A stretch of 64,000 bases of DNA from Macquaria australasica (lineage: Eukaryota; Chordata; Actinopteri; Centrarchiformes; Percichthyidae): contig SEMN01000322.1 of NCBI GenBank assembly GCA_005408345.1, positions 519,250 through 583,249 on the forward strand. Direction: 5' to 3'. Below are positions 35,301 to 46,116 of the stretch, in pieces. Below the pieces are notes generated by a model. The model had not been told where the DNA came from and made no database searches. It worked only from the letters and a program-made list of their open reading frames with translations. The translations under genes and the position numbers were made by a program. The stretch's first letter is position 1, and every line of letters starts with the position of its first letter.

Positions 35301-36340
35301 CAAATCTGTGCCTTGAATGTAAAAATATCATCCTACAGTCTAATCATCACCTGGGAATCTACCAGAGACAGGTCTGCCCTGGTGGATTATGGAACCAGCT
35401 TTTACTCTCAGTAATATAAAACACTCCATCTGTAACTAAATCCTGCACCCTTGCCGATTGTCTATGATGCTGTTGCTAATACTACTCCCACGTCTGTCAT
35501 CTGTTCTCTTTTATTATATCATGAATGAAACAAGGGATTACTATCAGATTCTTCATGGGCTAAATCACACCTGACAGCCACCCAGCCAATTCAAAGGCTG
35601 TCAGCAAGCTTCTTGTATAGCATGGCTCATTATGAAAAATCTGCTATCACAAAAGAAAGCGGTCAAAATTAATTTACGACCCCTGACAAACTGTAATCCC
35701 ATTAAATGCTTACACCTTGTATAAGTCAACTTCCTGATAACAAAAATAAGAGGTCATAGTTTCAAACAGATTTGTGCTAAAATCAATGTGTTTATCAGCG
35801 CATATATAGCATAGCATTTGCCTTTGCATTTGATAGCTTTGCACAAAGGTAGGCACATAAAGGGAAACTATAAATCAGAGAAGAATTGCATCTTTTAAAA
35901 TTTTAATAAAAGTTTTTTATGATAAAACAGAGGAATAATAATGTGATACAAACAAAACCAGAAGAAAAGGTGAAATATGGGATACAAACAAACACAAGAA
36001 GTAATGATAACATAAATGGCAGGAGTAATACAGAAGTGGTCTAGTTAGTTAGTTTGTGATTATGTTAACCTGATCGATATTTTTCAAGAGCTCTATTGAT
36101 AGGAGGATAGTATTTTAATGTTGCAGCTAGCAAGGGTGACAAATTAAAAGAAAAACCTGAATAAATGGGAGGAGAAACATAACGAATGCAGATACTTCCA
36201 TAAAGGTGTACTAGATAATACAATTAAGCAATTAACATCCAATGACTGTGCTGAGCAGACCCAGCTGACCTCAATATTTCTCAATGAGTGGAAGAGTGCA
36301 TGTGTGAAAACATTACAGGCCTGAATGCTTAATCCCCACA
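32395..36340. other. Long A+T-rich noncoding stretch
   Basis: No exon or full element is recognised. At 34063-34132, TTAACCTTGACAGTGT and TTAACCTTGGCAGTGT form a short direct repeat. Positions 32690-32870 end in AAATAAACCTTTTTCAATTC, which could be the 3' tail of an old retroelement. Positions 33395-33560 are of higher complexity and carry one module shared with 31850. Confidence 0.45.
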
Positions 36341-36740
36341 GGGAGGAGGTCCACTGGTTTTATTATGCTGTGGGGACATTTTCCTGCATGGTGTGGGTCC
36401 ACATAGAGAGGAAGCGTCACTGCAAATCAATAGAAAGTCATTCTGACTGGTCGCCATAATCCTATGATACAACATTTCTATGCTGATCTCTTCCAGAATG
36501 CCGCCATCCACACGACAAAAGGGGCACTGAATGGTATGAGTATCATATTCTATGGCATTTGCAGTCAGGTGATCTCAATCCAATTTAACATGTGGGAATT
36601 TTTGGACTGACAAGTGAGACAGCCTTCTCCACTATCATCATCATCATCAAAACACCAAACGCGGGAATATCTTTTGGAGGAATGGTATTCGTAATCGTAT
36701 CGTATTCGTATTCAGAGGAAGCTGCTCTGGAGGCTCGTGT
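36341..36740 (+). pseudogene. Tc1-like transposase fossil
   Basis: Fragments of a Tc1/mariner-type transposase are visible in the plus orientation. The block WHLQSGDLNPI at 36553-36585 corresponds to the conserved WPSQSPDLNPIE motif that leads into the third catalytic residue. The codon for that catalytic glutamate is replaced by a TAA stop at 36586-36588. Upstream GGTTTTATTATGCTGTGGGG and downstream GAATATCTTTTGGAGGAATG and GCTCTGGAGGCTCG also fit. Small deletions remove the FQDDNAP block after CTCTTCCAG. Terminal repeats were not located. Decayed beyond function. Confidence 0.75.
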
Positions 36741-37031
36741 CACCCATCTGCATGAGAGCTACTGTGAGTTCCCTAAGCTCCTTCAACTATTTTATCACCT
36801 TCTGCAGGGACAACAGAACTACAATGGAGTGACACCTGCAAGCTAGTTCAGGCAGTCACTCTCCACAACCATGTACCAAACACACCCTCCCAAATTGCAA
36901 AAAATTCCCATAGCTCCCTCTGCCTGTCAATGCCACTGCTGCCCTGCATCAGTATTGCTGCCTGTTCTTTCAGCCCCACCACCACCCCAGCATCCACCCG
37001 CGGGCTACGGTTAGGGGGTTTAAGATATTTG
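36741..37031. other. Noncoding sequence after the transposase fossil
   Basis: No further recognisable element; frames here are chance extensions. Confidence 0.4.
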
Positions 37032-37082
37032 CTCATCACTCCCCAATATCTCTATGTAAACATATCTGTGGGGAGTGATGAG
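37032..37082. repeat. Perfect 14 bp inverted repeat (hairpin)
   Basis: CTCATCACTCCCCA at 37032-37045 is exactly complementary to TGGGGAGTGATGAG at 37069-37082, with a 23 nt spacer that itself starts and ends in ATAT-like sequence. There is no U-run terminator logic in a vertebrate genome, so this is more likely a relic of a MITE tip. Confidence 0.85.
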
Positions 37083-37315
37083 GTCGGAGCCTAGATGCCA
37101 AACTCTAACTATGTTCTGCTGCTGTAATAAACATTTCAAACGTGAGTTGTCTGACTAAACTAACACTGCAAACAAGAAAAGAATCTCTTACCAGAGGGGT
37201 TGCTAATTAGTGGCTATTGGTAAGACTAGTGAAACCTGTGTGACAGGGGTTGGACAACTGAGCAGGCCAGGGCATTCAGATGAAGTTGCCTATCAAGCCA
37301 GTTGGGCCAGCCACT

Positions 37316-37640
37316 GTAGTTTAACCTGAGCAGAAACAATGGAGATATAGGGCCGGGTCATGCTGTGGGTGTGGATAAGATTCAAGGATGCTTTAAAGGT
37401 GCACTAGGTCAGAGAATGGTGTGAAAAGTTTTCTGATATAACTAGAACTATTTGTAAGAATGGAGCTAGATAAGTAGGGATTATGACTGAACTACTCAGC
37501 GGGTAGTTTAGCCTAAGCAGATACAATGTAGATATGAGGCCGGGTCAAACCGCCTAGTATCTGCTCTTTGCTTGGGAGAGAGTAGGATTTAAAGGTAGCT
37601 TAAAGGTACGTTAGGTCAGGGCTAGAGAGCGGTGTCACCT
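37316..37640 (+). repeat. Diverged direct repeat, offset about 187 bp
   Basis: The segment from 37316 (GTAGTTTAACCTGAGCAGAA, then ATATAGGGCCGGGTCA, then CTTTAAAGGTGCACTAGGTC) recurs from 37503 (GTAGTTTAGCCTAAGCAGAT, ATATGAGGCCGGGTCA, CTTAAAGGTACGTTAGGTC). The second unit is about 25 bp longer, with an insertion before AGGATTTAAAGG. This could be a local tandem duplication or two copies of a short repeat. Confidence 0.75.
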
Positions 37641-38690
37641 GTAAGAGGGCTCAGTAGATTTACGAAGGCACAGCCTGATACCCACTGCAGGGCCTAGTGA
37701 TAGATCAAAACATCATTTAATATGAATACTGGACTTCCACAGGAATGCTCGTCCAACTTTTGTCACATTTCATTGTGTATTGGTAACTGCAATATAATGA
37801 AAATCACTACAAAACAAGCCAGATAACCAGAGCTAAAATAAATGCTCTTATGGTACTAGAAGAATCTTTGGATAAAAACATCCACACAACATCCAATTTG
37901 ACTACCTACTCAGCCTTAGAGACATTACTCAACACTTGATTGCTTCTAATGTTATAATCCAAAATTATATTCATAGAGTTATGAGATGAAAGTTTAGAAG
38001 TGAGAAGCTATATTCCAACTCTCAGATCATGTCCAACACACACATTATATATGTGGGCAGTGAAAAGAGAAAATCAATGTAGGAACAAAATAACTCCCAA
38101 ACACACACAGAAAACTACAACTTAAGATCTGAATCTGAAATTCAATCATCTGAGGAAATGGAGCTTAACAACTTAATGGGAAGAACCAAAGGTGGTAATT
38201 ATGGAGGGAAATTATTTGATATGCCTCTCTAAGAATCACATGAGGCATATGAGAGTGGAAATCCAAAATGATTGAATAACCAAACTCATAATTATTTCGA
38301 TGAATCAAAAGGCGGAGGAAACTGTGCTGGAGAAATGAAGTAGAATTTGGTTAACATACAAATACTAAAAACTGGACAAAAACTTTGACCTGTAATAAAT
38401 CAAAGTCTTCTTCAGTAGTTGTTATTCATTGTAATTTTTAACCATTCGGGATGATTGATAAGTAAGGGATAATACTCCACGAGGTGTCCATTATCAGGAA
38501 TTAATGGCTGACAGGGAGGCGAGAATTCACAGGAAGTGACACCCAGGCAATCCCTTCGATTAGGACTGGAGATGCCTTTATGGACCGCAGCAACTTTCAG
38601 CCCGATCCGGAAATAACCAATAACCTAAATTAAAATTATTGAATTCCTTTTTTTAATTACTTTAATTCATTCCTATTAAACAACTAAGCA
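37641..38690. other. Noncoding A+T-rich sequence
   Basis: Nothing recognised. Confidence 0.45.
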
Positions 38691-39110
38691 CCCACACAGG
38701 ATGACTGAGAGCAATAGACGGGAGAGATAATGAAGGGTGAAAGAGTAGGAATCAGTGGAGAGGAAGAAAGTTAATGAAAAAAACAGAAAGGTAGGGAAAA
38801 GGGTAAAGAAAAAGTAAGGATTTCTGTTGATGCAGTGAGATGCAGCAGGAACGTGAAACGAGGGAGAAATGGAGGAGTGAGAGAATGACAGCAAGAGAAT
38901 TCGAACTGCATACAGTTAATGGAAAAAGTGTTAGACAGCAAAGGAGAACAAAGGGATTCCAAGAGATGGAGATGAGGCAGAGAGAAAGAGAAGCCAGAAA
39001 GAAATGAGAAAAAAAGAAAGGGATTTACACTGACAGATGGATAAAGAGTAAGGGACAGAAACGAGAGAAGGCAAGATAATTCAGGGAGGTAATGCAGTAT
39101 TGAGCAGAGG
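38691..39110. repeat. Purine-rich tract
   Basis: About 400 bp is dominated by A and G. Minus-strand frames through it (up to 114 codons) are Ser/Leu/Phe/Pro strings caused by composition and are not genes. Confidence 0.7.
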
Positions 39111-40880
39111 TTCAATCTGTCACTACAACTCTGACTGAGCAGCTGCCTGCCTCCTTAAACCTCCCTCCATCTGCACCTTATCTGTCGCTTTACATCCAAC
39201 CTTCCTTCGTACATAAACTGACATGATTTTCACCCTTTTTTACCTACAACCTTACCTCCCCAAAAATGTAAAAAAAACCATAAATACATAATTGAAGATT
39301 TGTAGATAAATATTTTTGCTACTGTTACCTTGCAATCTATCATGATAACGGTAATTACTATCTTTGCTATTTGCTTTTAAAGTCTCCCTCCAGTCAAAAA
39401 TGTGTTTTGGTTTATTTTACTTGGATGTTTGAGCTTCACTGTGCAGACTGAAGTATGTGCACAGTTTGACACTAGAAAGCTGTTTTCAAATTTAGCTGCT
39501 GAAGGGGGAAAGTTTCTCCGTGCTCACCTTTAATCTGAGTTTAAGACGTATATGTAGAGCATGGTTTTGTGACATAACAACTAGTTTAGAAGCCAATCAA
39601 TGTCCAGCTTTTAAGACATCTTGTGTCCAGCGGTTAAACTTCTGAAATATTTGCATATCCATAGATTCTGGATTTTTAAATGAGGGAGAAGGAGGAGTAG
39701 TTTTAATTAGGTATTTGATTGTTTTTTGTCGAAAAAACACATCAGACACGAATTATTATTCAATGTCTTACAACGTATCTGGAGGGGATCCTTGATTATG
39801 AAGCTCATCGTTCAGTCAGGAAGATGATCTTTATGCTTCATTCATTCACATCTTTCTCTCTCTCTTCCTGCATCTCTTAATCTGCTGATTATGGCCGTTT
39901 TCTCTCTCACTTATCCAACCAGATTTTGCCACGATCTCCATCAGCCAATCATATTGCTGCTGTCAAACTTTAAATCTGTTCTCCTCTTGCTTGCTGTCAG
40001 CTGTCATTTCAGTGCAGTTTCGTTGACACCCGCTTCCACCACCCGTTCACCTCCAGGTCACCACATTTATTGTCTGGGTCGGGCTCGTCAGAAGTCCACT
40101 CCTCATCACATCCAGATCTTCAGCATCCTTCCACCACCACCAGTGTCTAGACTCCATCAGGGGTATCCTATACTGCTCACGGCTGCTCTACCCCCCTTAA
40201 AATATGATGACTTCCTGAATGGGCTACATTACCTAAGTGCAAATTTGACTCACATATTACACAGTGTATTGCCTTGCAATTAAACTGCAAATGCAACTTT
40301 TATTAGTTCACAAGTGACAGAGTCAATTACAGATTCATGTTTAGAATTTTTTTTTCCATCTATATAACATATCCCCAATAAAGTGAAACATTTTAAGTTT
40401 AGGTTTATTCAAGCCAAGTCATCATGGTTGAAAATCCTCAGTTTTACTGAACTCAAAAGCATCCAGTCTCTGGGCCTCTTACCAGTGCCAAAAAAGAAGC
40501 TACCAAAAAGAAAATGTAGATATTGTGATTTCTTCTACCTTGTTTGTTTTTGTAAAACTTCCTTTTCTCATTCTTCGACTGTCCAATAACCAAACACAGC
40601 ATTTTTTTCTTTTTCAAATGGAATTCAATTAGTTCAGGACAAAGAAAGAAACAGTGATGGATCAGATAGGTAAGAGTATTGAACAGCAGGCTTGTGTATC
40701 AGTGCCAGACACTGTGAGCAAACAGTATTTTACCTTCACTTTAAATTTGAAAACCTTTGTCATTCTCAGGAAACCACTTTTCTTTGCAGCAGCAAAAAAT
40801 AGTTATATTTGGTGCTACACTGTCACGAAATATTGAGCACTGACACATGACATTTCTTTGTTGTGCTGTACTGCAGCATG
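39111..40880. other. Noncoding sequence
   Basis: A plus-strand frame of 130 codons at 39891-40283 is unsupported by any motif and lies in moderately pyrimidine-rich sequence. No element is recognised. Confidence 0.4.
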
Positions 40881-40884
40881 TCGG

Positions 40885-41245
40885 AATTAAAACAATGAGA
40901 TTGGTACACTGACTCTCAACTTTAATTTGAGGGTGCTTACATCCACATCAGATGAACACTGTAGAGATTGTAGTCTTTATATATAGTACCTCAATTTTGG
41001 AGAACCAAAACTAATTGGGCGTGTCAGAAAAACATAAAAACAAAATGATCATGTGTAATATATGGGATCAAATCCATTGAAGTAAATGACCACCTCAAGT
41101 CTATGACTAACAAACATCAGCAGACACTTGGCATCTTCCTCTGCAGGGCCTGTTTCAGGGACTTTAGCCTTCAGTCTGGTCTTCAGCAAGTAAAATACGG
41201 ATTTAGATCAAGTAACTTTCTTGGCCAGTCAAGATCATTGTAAGT
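40885..41245 (-). pseudogene. Tc1-like transposon fossil (second family)
   Basis: On the minus strand, 41240 down to about 41190 reads DLDWPRKLLDLNP, matching the WPSQSPDLNPIE motif of Tc1-type transposases. The catalytic glutamate is not preserved (PYF in place of PIE) and stops follow. The adjoining plus-strand text, ACTTTAATTTGAGGGTGCTT then ACATCCACATCAG, and CCAAAACTAATTGGGCG is typical of the subterminal part of such fish transposons. The rest of the transposase is absent. Confidence 0.65.
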
Positions 41246-41254
41246 TCATTATCA

Positions 41255-41310
41255 TACACTAATGTACATTAATGTACATTGTACATTAATTTAGTAATGT
41301 ACAACATTTA
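41255..41310. repeat. TGTACATT palindrome cluster
   Basis: AATGTACATT-type palindromes repeat four times in about 45 bp (41260-41305). Function is not apparent. Confidence 0.7.
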
Positions 41311-41504
41311 GTAAGTGTGCTCTCTTTGGCTGACATCAGAACACTGATAATAACAAACTCCAGTAAGGAAAATGCCAGTGTTATTGTTGCATTTACACTC
41401 TTACTTGCTTTTACAACCACAGGTTAGCTACTGCAGATATACATGCAGACATTATGATATAAACACTGGCTGAATGACATGTCGTCTAACATATTCACCT
41501 TTAA

Positions 41505-41820
41505 AGGGAAACTTGGGTATTTTTAAACATTTTTACAAATTTTGGGTTTAAATGACTAATACTTACCAAAAGTTTAGTAATTGGCTCAGTAGATCGCCTC
41601 TGCCGGCATCTACGAATGGGCTGCAATGGCTTCAACATAATCCTTTGGGGCAAGTGCGCCCATGAAAAGTACATCCACTAAAAGTGCTTGTTTTTGCCAC
41701 TGACAGAGTTAAGGGTAAGATCATTTTGTTTTCCTGCAACAGCTCAACCTCTTGTGAGATTTCATAGAGAGACTTTTCTTTGAGCGATACCTTCAGTCTC
41801 TAGTTAAACAATGGGGATAG
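41505..41820 (+). mobile_element. Inverted-repeat MITE, copy 2
   Basis: The left end AGGGAAACTTGGGTATTTTT and the following TTTAAATGACTAATACTTAC, TCAGTAGATCGCCTCTGCCG and GGGCTGCAATGGCTTCAAC match the reverse complement of copy 1 (9254-9693). The interior CCACTAAAAGTGCTTGTTTT and CAACCTCTTGTGAGAT also match. About 60 bp of interior and the right terminal arm are missing. Confidence 0.8.
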
Positions 41821-42289
41821 GAGAAAGGTGTTGATTCAGCTGTGTGGTCATTTTGGAGGTCAGGATGTCCAACAGCACACAAAAATACATTTCTAAACTG
41901 GAGTTTATTGTTAATTGGATTAATTGCGCCAAACCTGCTTTACTGTTACCATTTATTACATAATTTCTTCATCAACAGCTTATACAGCATGAATAATAAA
42001 AATAAGCTGTTTCGCCTCATCTGAGCTTTTATTGAAATTTGTCTTTTGTAATCTATATGCTGTAATTTGCATTGAGCCTCAGTCAGTGTCAGTGTTTGGT
42101 TGTTGCTAGTGTGCCTCATGGATCAGCTAATCATCACTGTGGCATGCATGACTGACGGTTCTGCCTGAGCTAACACAAGCTCTGCTTCTCTGCAGACTCC
42201 ATCAGCTGTTTGCCTCTGAACCTGCAAACAGACAGCAGTACCTCAATCTCATGGTTGAGAGGGTGGGAAATGTCTCATATGCTTATCGT
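41821..42289. other. Noncoding sequence
   Basis: Nothing recognised beyond the MITE edge. Confidence 0.45.
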
Positions 42290-42850
42290 TTCTTTCACTT
42301 TCTCTTTCCCCCTCCACCATCCCTCCTTTATCTCTCTCATTTTCACTAATGTGCTCTTCCATCTCACCCTCTCCCAAGAGTACTTCCATCAATAATCGAG
42401 CATGACTCTGCCTTCCTTCCACATCTCTAACCTCTCACTCGTCTATCATTCATTTAGCTTATTTCCTCCCAGTTCACTTCCTATATTAATAGCTATTCTA
42501 GCATGAACCTCACTCTGTTGCTTACCTCTCACACATTATTTTCTCACAAATTTTTCCCCATTTTATCCCAACCTTCCTCCATCGATATCTAGGAATGTTC
42601 CCCTGTCTTATGCTCTACTCGAACTCTATTTCCCATATCTCTCTTTTTAGTGTTTTCGCACATCCTTCCTTCTGTCTTTTCTCCTTCTCTCAGTATATCT
42701 CTCTGTTCAAGGCCTGTTCCTCCCCCCTTTCTCATACTTCTCCTTTTTGTTTTTCTTCAAGGACTTTACCTATATTTCTCTCACTCTGTTTCCCTCTTTC
42801 CCTCTCTCCTTCAGTCTGTCCAAGGACTCCAAAGAAACTGAGCTCTTTGC
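42290..42850. repeat. Pyrimidine-rich tracts
   Basis: C/T-dominated sequence at 42290-42380 and 42520-42830. Frames of up to 97 codons are Ser/Phe/Leu/Pro strings from composition and are not genes. A short A/G-rich stretch follows at 42850-42890. Confidence 0.65.
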
Positions 42851-43591
42851 ACAGAGATGAGAAGGAAAGGACACAGGATGGCAAATGAAACAGGATGTTA
42901 TAGATCCTTTAGCTGTCAGACAGTGCCCATGTTTTCCTCTCTTATACAAATGTGCAAATCCAATGTGAAATGGATCAGTTTACACTCACTTGGCTAAAGC
43001 TAGTGATGTGAAATGATAGAGCAGAAAATACATTTACTGTTATTTCAGTTATATAACTACTTACTGTTGAATCATGGTCAGTGTACAGTGCATGGATTTA
43101 GACCTAAACACAGGATAAAAGTTCCTATTGACCCTATGACATGTCAAGCACACTTTAAACTGACTTTTCCATCGTTATTCTTTCACTGCTGGTAAAAAAG
43201 AAATGAATACACAACGCTGGCAGAGCCTATCATGCAGCGTTGCCAGATGCCACAAACCAAATCATACAAAGACTCCAGTATTATTGTATTTCAAAGGAAA
43301 CTATTGTACAATCAAAATCCAAACTACAGAGCACCCAAAATGGAGCTTTTAATGTATATGAATAGCAGAGGGGGGATAACAAGTCAACTGCAATGGGCTC
43401 ACAGACTACTGGCCAGCATTTATAATGAAGGCTACAGGACACATTGCATCATAGCGTGTAAGCACAAGGTTACAAGTAAATATTTTTTCTACCATAAATG
43501 ATACCAAACAAAGCTTGAGCAAAACCAAGCGATGGTTTGACCACAAACAACTTGTGAAATACAGCAACAAAGAGTTTATAAGAGGTTGTGA
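42851..43591. other. Noncoding sequence
   Basis: No gene or element recognised; a short plus frame at 43232-43501 lacks motifs. Confidence 0.4.
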
Positions 43592-43780
43592 GTGGTGACA
43601 GTGGCTGTCTCACGAGATGTGACTGGATCATTGATCATAGACCCAGAACACGCTGAAGAGACTTTATATCTCATCTGGCCTGGGGATCCCACCAAGAGGA
43701 GCTGGAAAATGTTCCCAGGGAGAGGGACGCCTAGACTACCTTGCTTAGCCTGGTGCCACCAGGAGTCTGAAGTGGCTTAA
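43592..43780 (+). mobile_element. RTE-clade LINE 3' end fragment
   Basis: The reading DPEHAEETLYLIWPG at about 43640-43684, then RSWKMFPGRG and LPCLAWCH, parallels the sequence near the 3' end of common fish RTE LINEs (text of the type GACCCAGGACACGCTGGAG... CTGGCCTGGG... GAGGAGCTGG... TGCTTAG). The usual GGATGGATGG tail is not preserved. It is a truncated, dead copy. Confidence 0.65.
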
Positions 43781-44116
43781 GAGCAAAAGGTGAGTTTTAG
43801 TTAGTGTCACAGCACACAGCAGTCATTTTATGGCAAATAAATGCATTAGAATATCTGAAAACACAGTGAAGAAAAAATATTAATTAGACATAAATAAAAT
43901 ATTGAAAGTGATGACTTGACTGACCCCTTCAGTCCTGCAGGCCTGTTTGATAATCCACACATGCCTGAATGCCAATCAGAGCCCAAGAGAGTTGTTAAAA
44001 TTGATTTGTGCAGCATGTACTTGTTTCTTAGTGTCAGTTATTAAAAAAGAGGTTAAAGGAGTGGAAAAGGGGATGCAGAGAAAAGCATAAGTATATAGGT
44101 GGGAGAATGAGAATGA
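43781..44116. other. Noncoding sequence
   Basis: Nothing recognised. Confidence 0.4.
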
Positions 44117-44156
44117 GAGAAACACAAGAGAGAAAACACAAGAGAGAAAACTCAAG
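44117..44156. repeat. Short tandem repeat, about 15-16 bp unit
   Basis: Near-identical units built on CACAAGAGAGAAAA repeat about 2.5 times. Confidence 0.8.
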
Positions 44157-46048
44157 AGCAAGGTACAGAAACATTGCTGAGGGATTTTGCTTCCTTGACA
44201 TGCTGTATCTATCTCTATAAACAAGGCTGAACGGCATGGTACACTGGTTATTGTTTTACCTCCGTACACACACACACACAAAAAGGGTGCACAGAGAAAA
44301 ACATTAGCACATAACTGTCCACGCTCTAACACACACATTAGAGAACACATACTCTGTTACACACAGGGAAACACACACACACACACAAAGCACTAACAGC
44401 TGAACATGGCAGGTGTTTCAGACTGAAACAAGTGACTGCCCTTTCACTGACCTCAGGAAGAAAGGAAAGCCAAAAAACAAAAAACACAGAAAAAGAGAAA
44501 ACAAGAGGTTGCAGGTTGCTGGTTGCTTTATTCTCTCAGACAGGCAGAGACAGTAAAAGCTGTTTAACTCGAATCTGAATGCCCTGTCGACTACAGGTCA
44601 ACCACAGGTCCTCCTTTTGTTGTTTGTACAGAGGCTCACAGCAAATGTGAAAGCCATAACTTGGAAAGCACATATTTGCATTATTATTTTTTTATTGTCT
44701 TGTTAAGTGACTTGCATGCAAAAGCATCCCTGTGTGAGCGCGACTGCCCTGTTTAAAATAATTTAAAGGAGAACGATGACAGCTGCTGCTGTTCACAGAT
44801 CTGCTGAGAAAAAGTTTTGACTTTCAACTGTTGAGGACGCAGGACTTTCAGGTGATGTAATGCACCTTCTGGCAGCCCCACTGGAGGCTGAGCTCTTGGG
44901 CAACAGGCTGAGATAAACATTACATTTCTTTGCTTATTAGGCAAGTTAGCCACCTCAATATTATAGGACATACACTATTAAAACTGTAAATAATTGAAAG
45001 CTTGATTATGCTGAAAATGTAGGCCTATTTTCACCAATGTTTAAAGACATTACTGATGTTAGCAAATGTTTTAGAGCATCTGAAAACATTTAGATTTAGT
45101 AGTTTTCTAGTGTTTGTCTGTGTATCAAAAGACCTGTTTGAGAGCAATGACCCAACTGTCTGTTTTAAATTTTTGCAGCAGCATTTTGTTTACATTTGGA
45201 TCATTTGTGCCATTCATTTTTCTGATGTTTTCAACTTTAAACTAATTTTACCAGTTATAAATCTCTATAGTCAGATAAACTGTTTTTTGTGATGGTTTTG
45301 GAAAACAGCATCTTTTTTGTTAAGGTTCCATGACTTCTGTTTATCCAGAGATAAGTAAAAAATTAATAAATACGTTGATTAATTATGTAACCTACTGATT
45401 ATTTTAAAATTCAGCATATCTCCCAATATTGTGTGATAAGGTCTATGTAAAATCTCAAAATTAGACTTGACCACAGAGGGATGGTAATGTTTGTCAGTGT
45501 GCTGCTAAAATTTAAAGCATGAGTCATTAGAGGTGCAGACAATACTGTACACATTTTACAAGCAGCTGGTACAGCCCGGTGTCCTCATTGTCTGTGTAAT
45601 GAGTGCAGTCTTTAAATGCAGATATGTGCAGTGCGTGAGAAGTAAGAGACATAATGTTTTGCTACTGTGAAACGGCATAAAAGCAAACGGGCAGTTTGAC
45701 ATTGAAACAGAGCAAGGTGGTTAAAGGACAGATATATAAGTTTACCTCCTATCACTGTTTAATTCTCAACGCCTATCAGACTATTTTTTCCTTATTAAAG
45801 TACCCTGTGGTTTTTTATTTTTTTATTTTATTTGTTACGTTTGGTGGCGTTGTAGAACAATGTTTTGATGAGCAGGTCCTGTGGTTTTTCAGCGTATGCA
45901 CAAGGACGCACATGCAACTGTCCATTCTTGTCAATTTAAAAACAATGGCAGCACCTGCACCAGTTATTCCTGACAAAACACAAATACTGTCCAAGCCTGC
46001 CTGCCTCTGTGAAAGGGGCACTTTCAGTACTAAACTGGAACTTGCTAG
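44157..46048. other. Noncoding sequence
   Basis: Short AC runs occur near 44266-44280 and 44370-44388. Frames at 45056-45292 and 45696-46052 have no recognisable domains. Nothing else seen. Confidence 0.45.
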
Positions 46049-46116
46049 GTGAACTTTCTAGCTAGTTAGCCAGTGACCTAACATTATCTAGTGAGCTAAC
46101 TAGCTAGTTAGTTCAC
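46049..46116. repeat. 22 bp inverted repeat with 24 nt spacer
   Basis: Left arm 46049-46070 and right arm 46095-46116 are complementary at 20 of 22 positions; both contain CTAGCTAGTTAGC or its complement, itself rich in the palindrome CTAG. Possible MITE or foldback relic. Confidence 0.85.
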
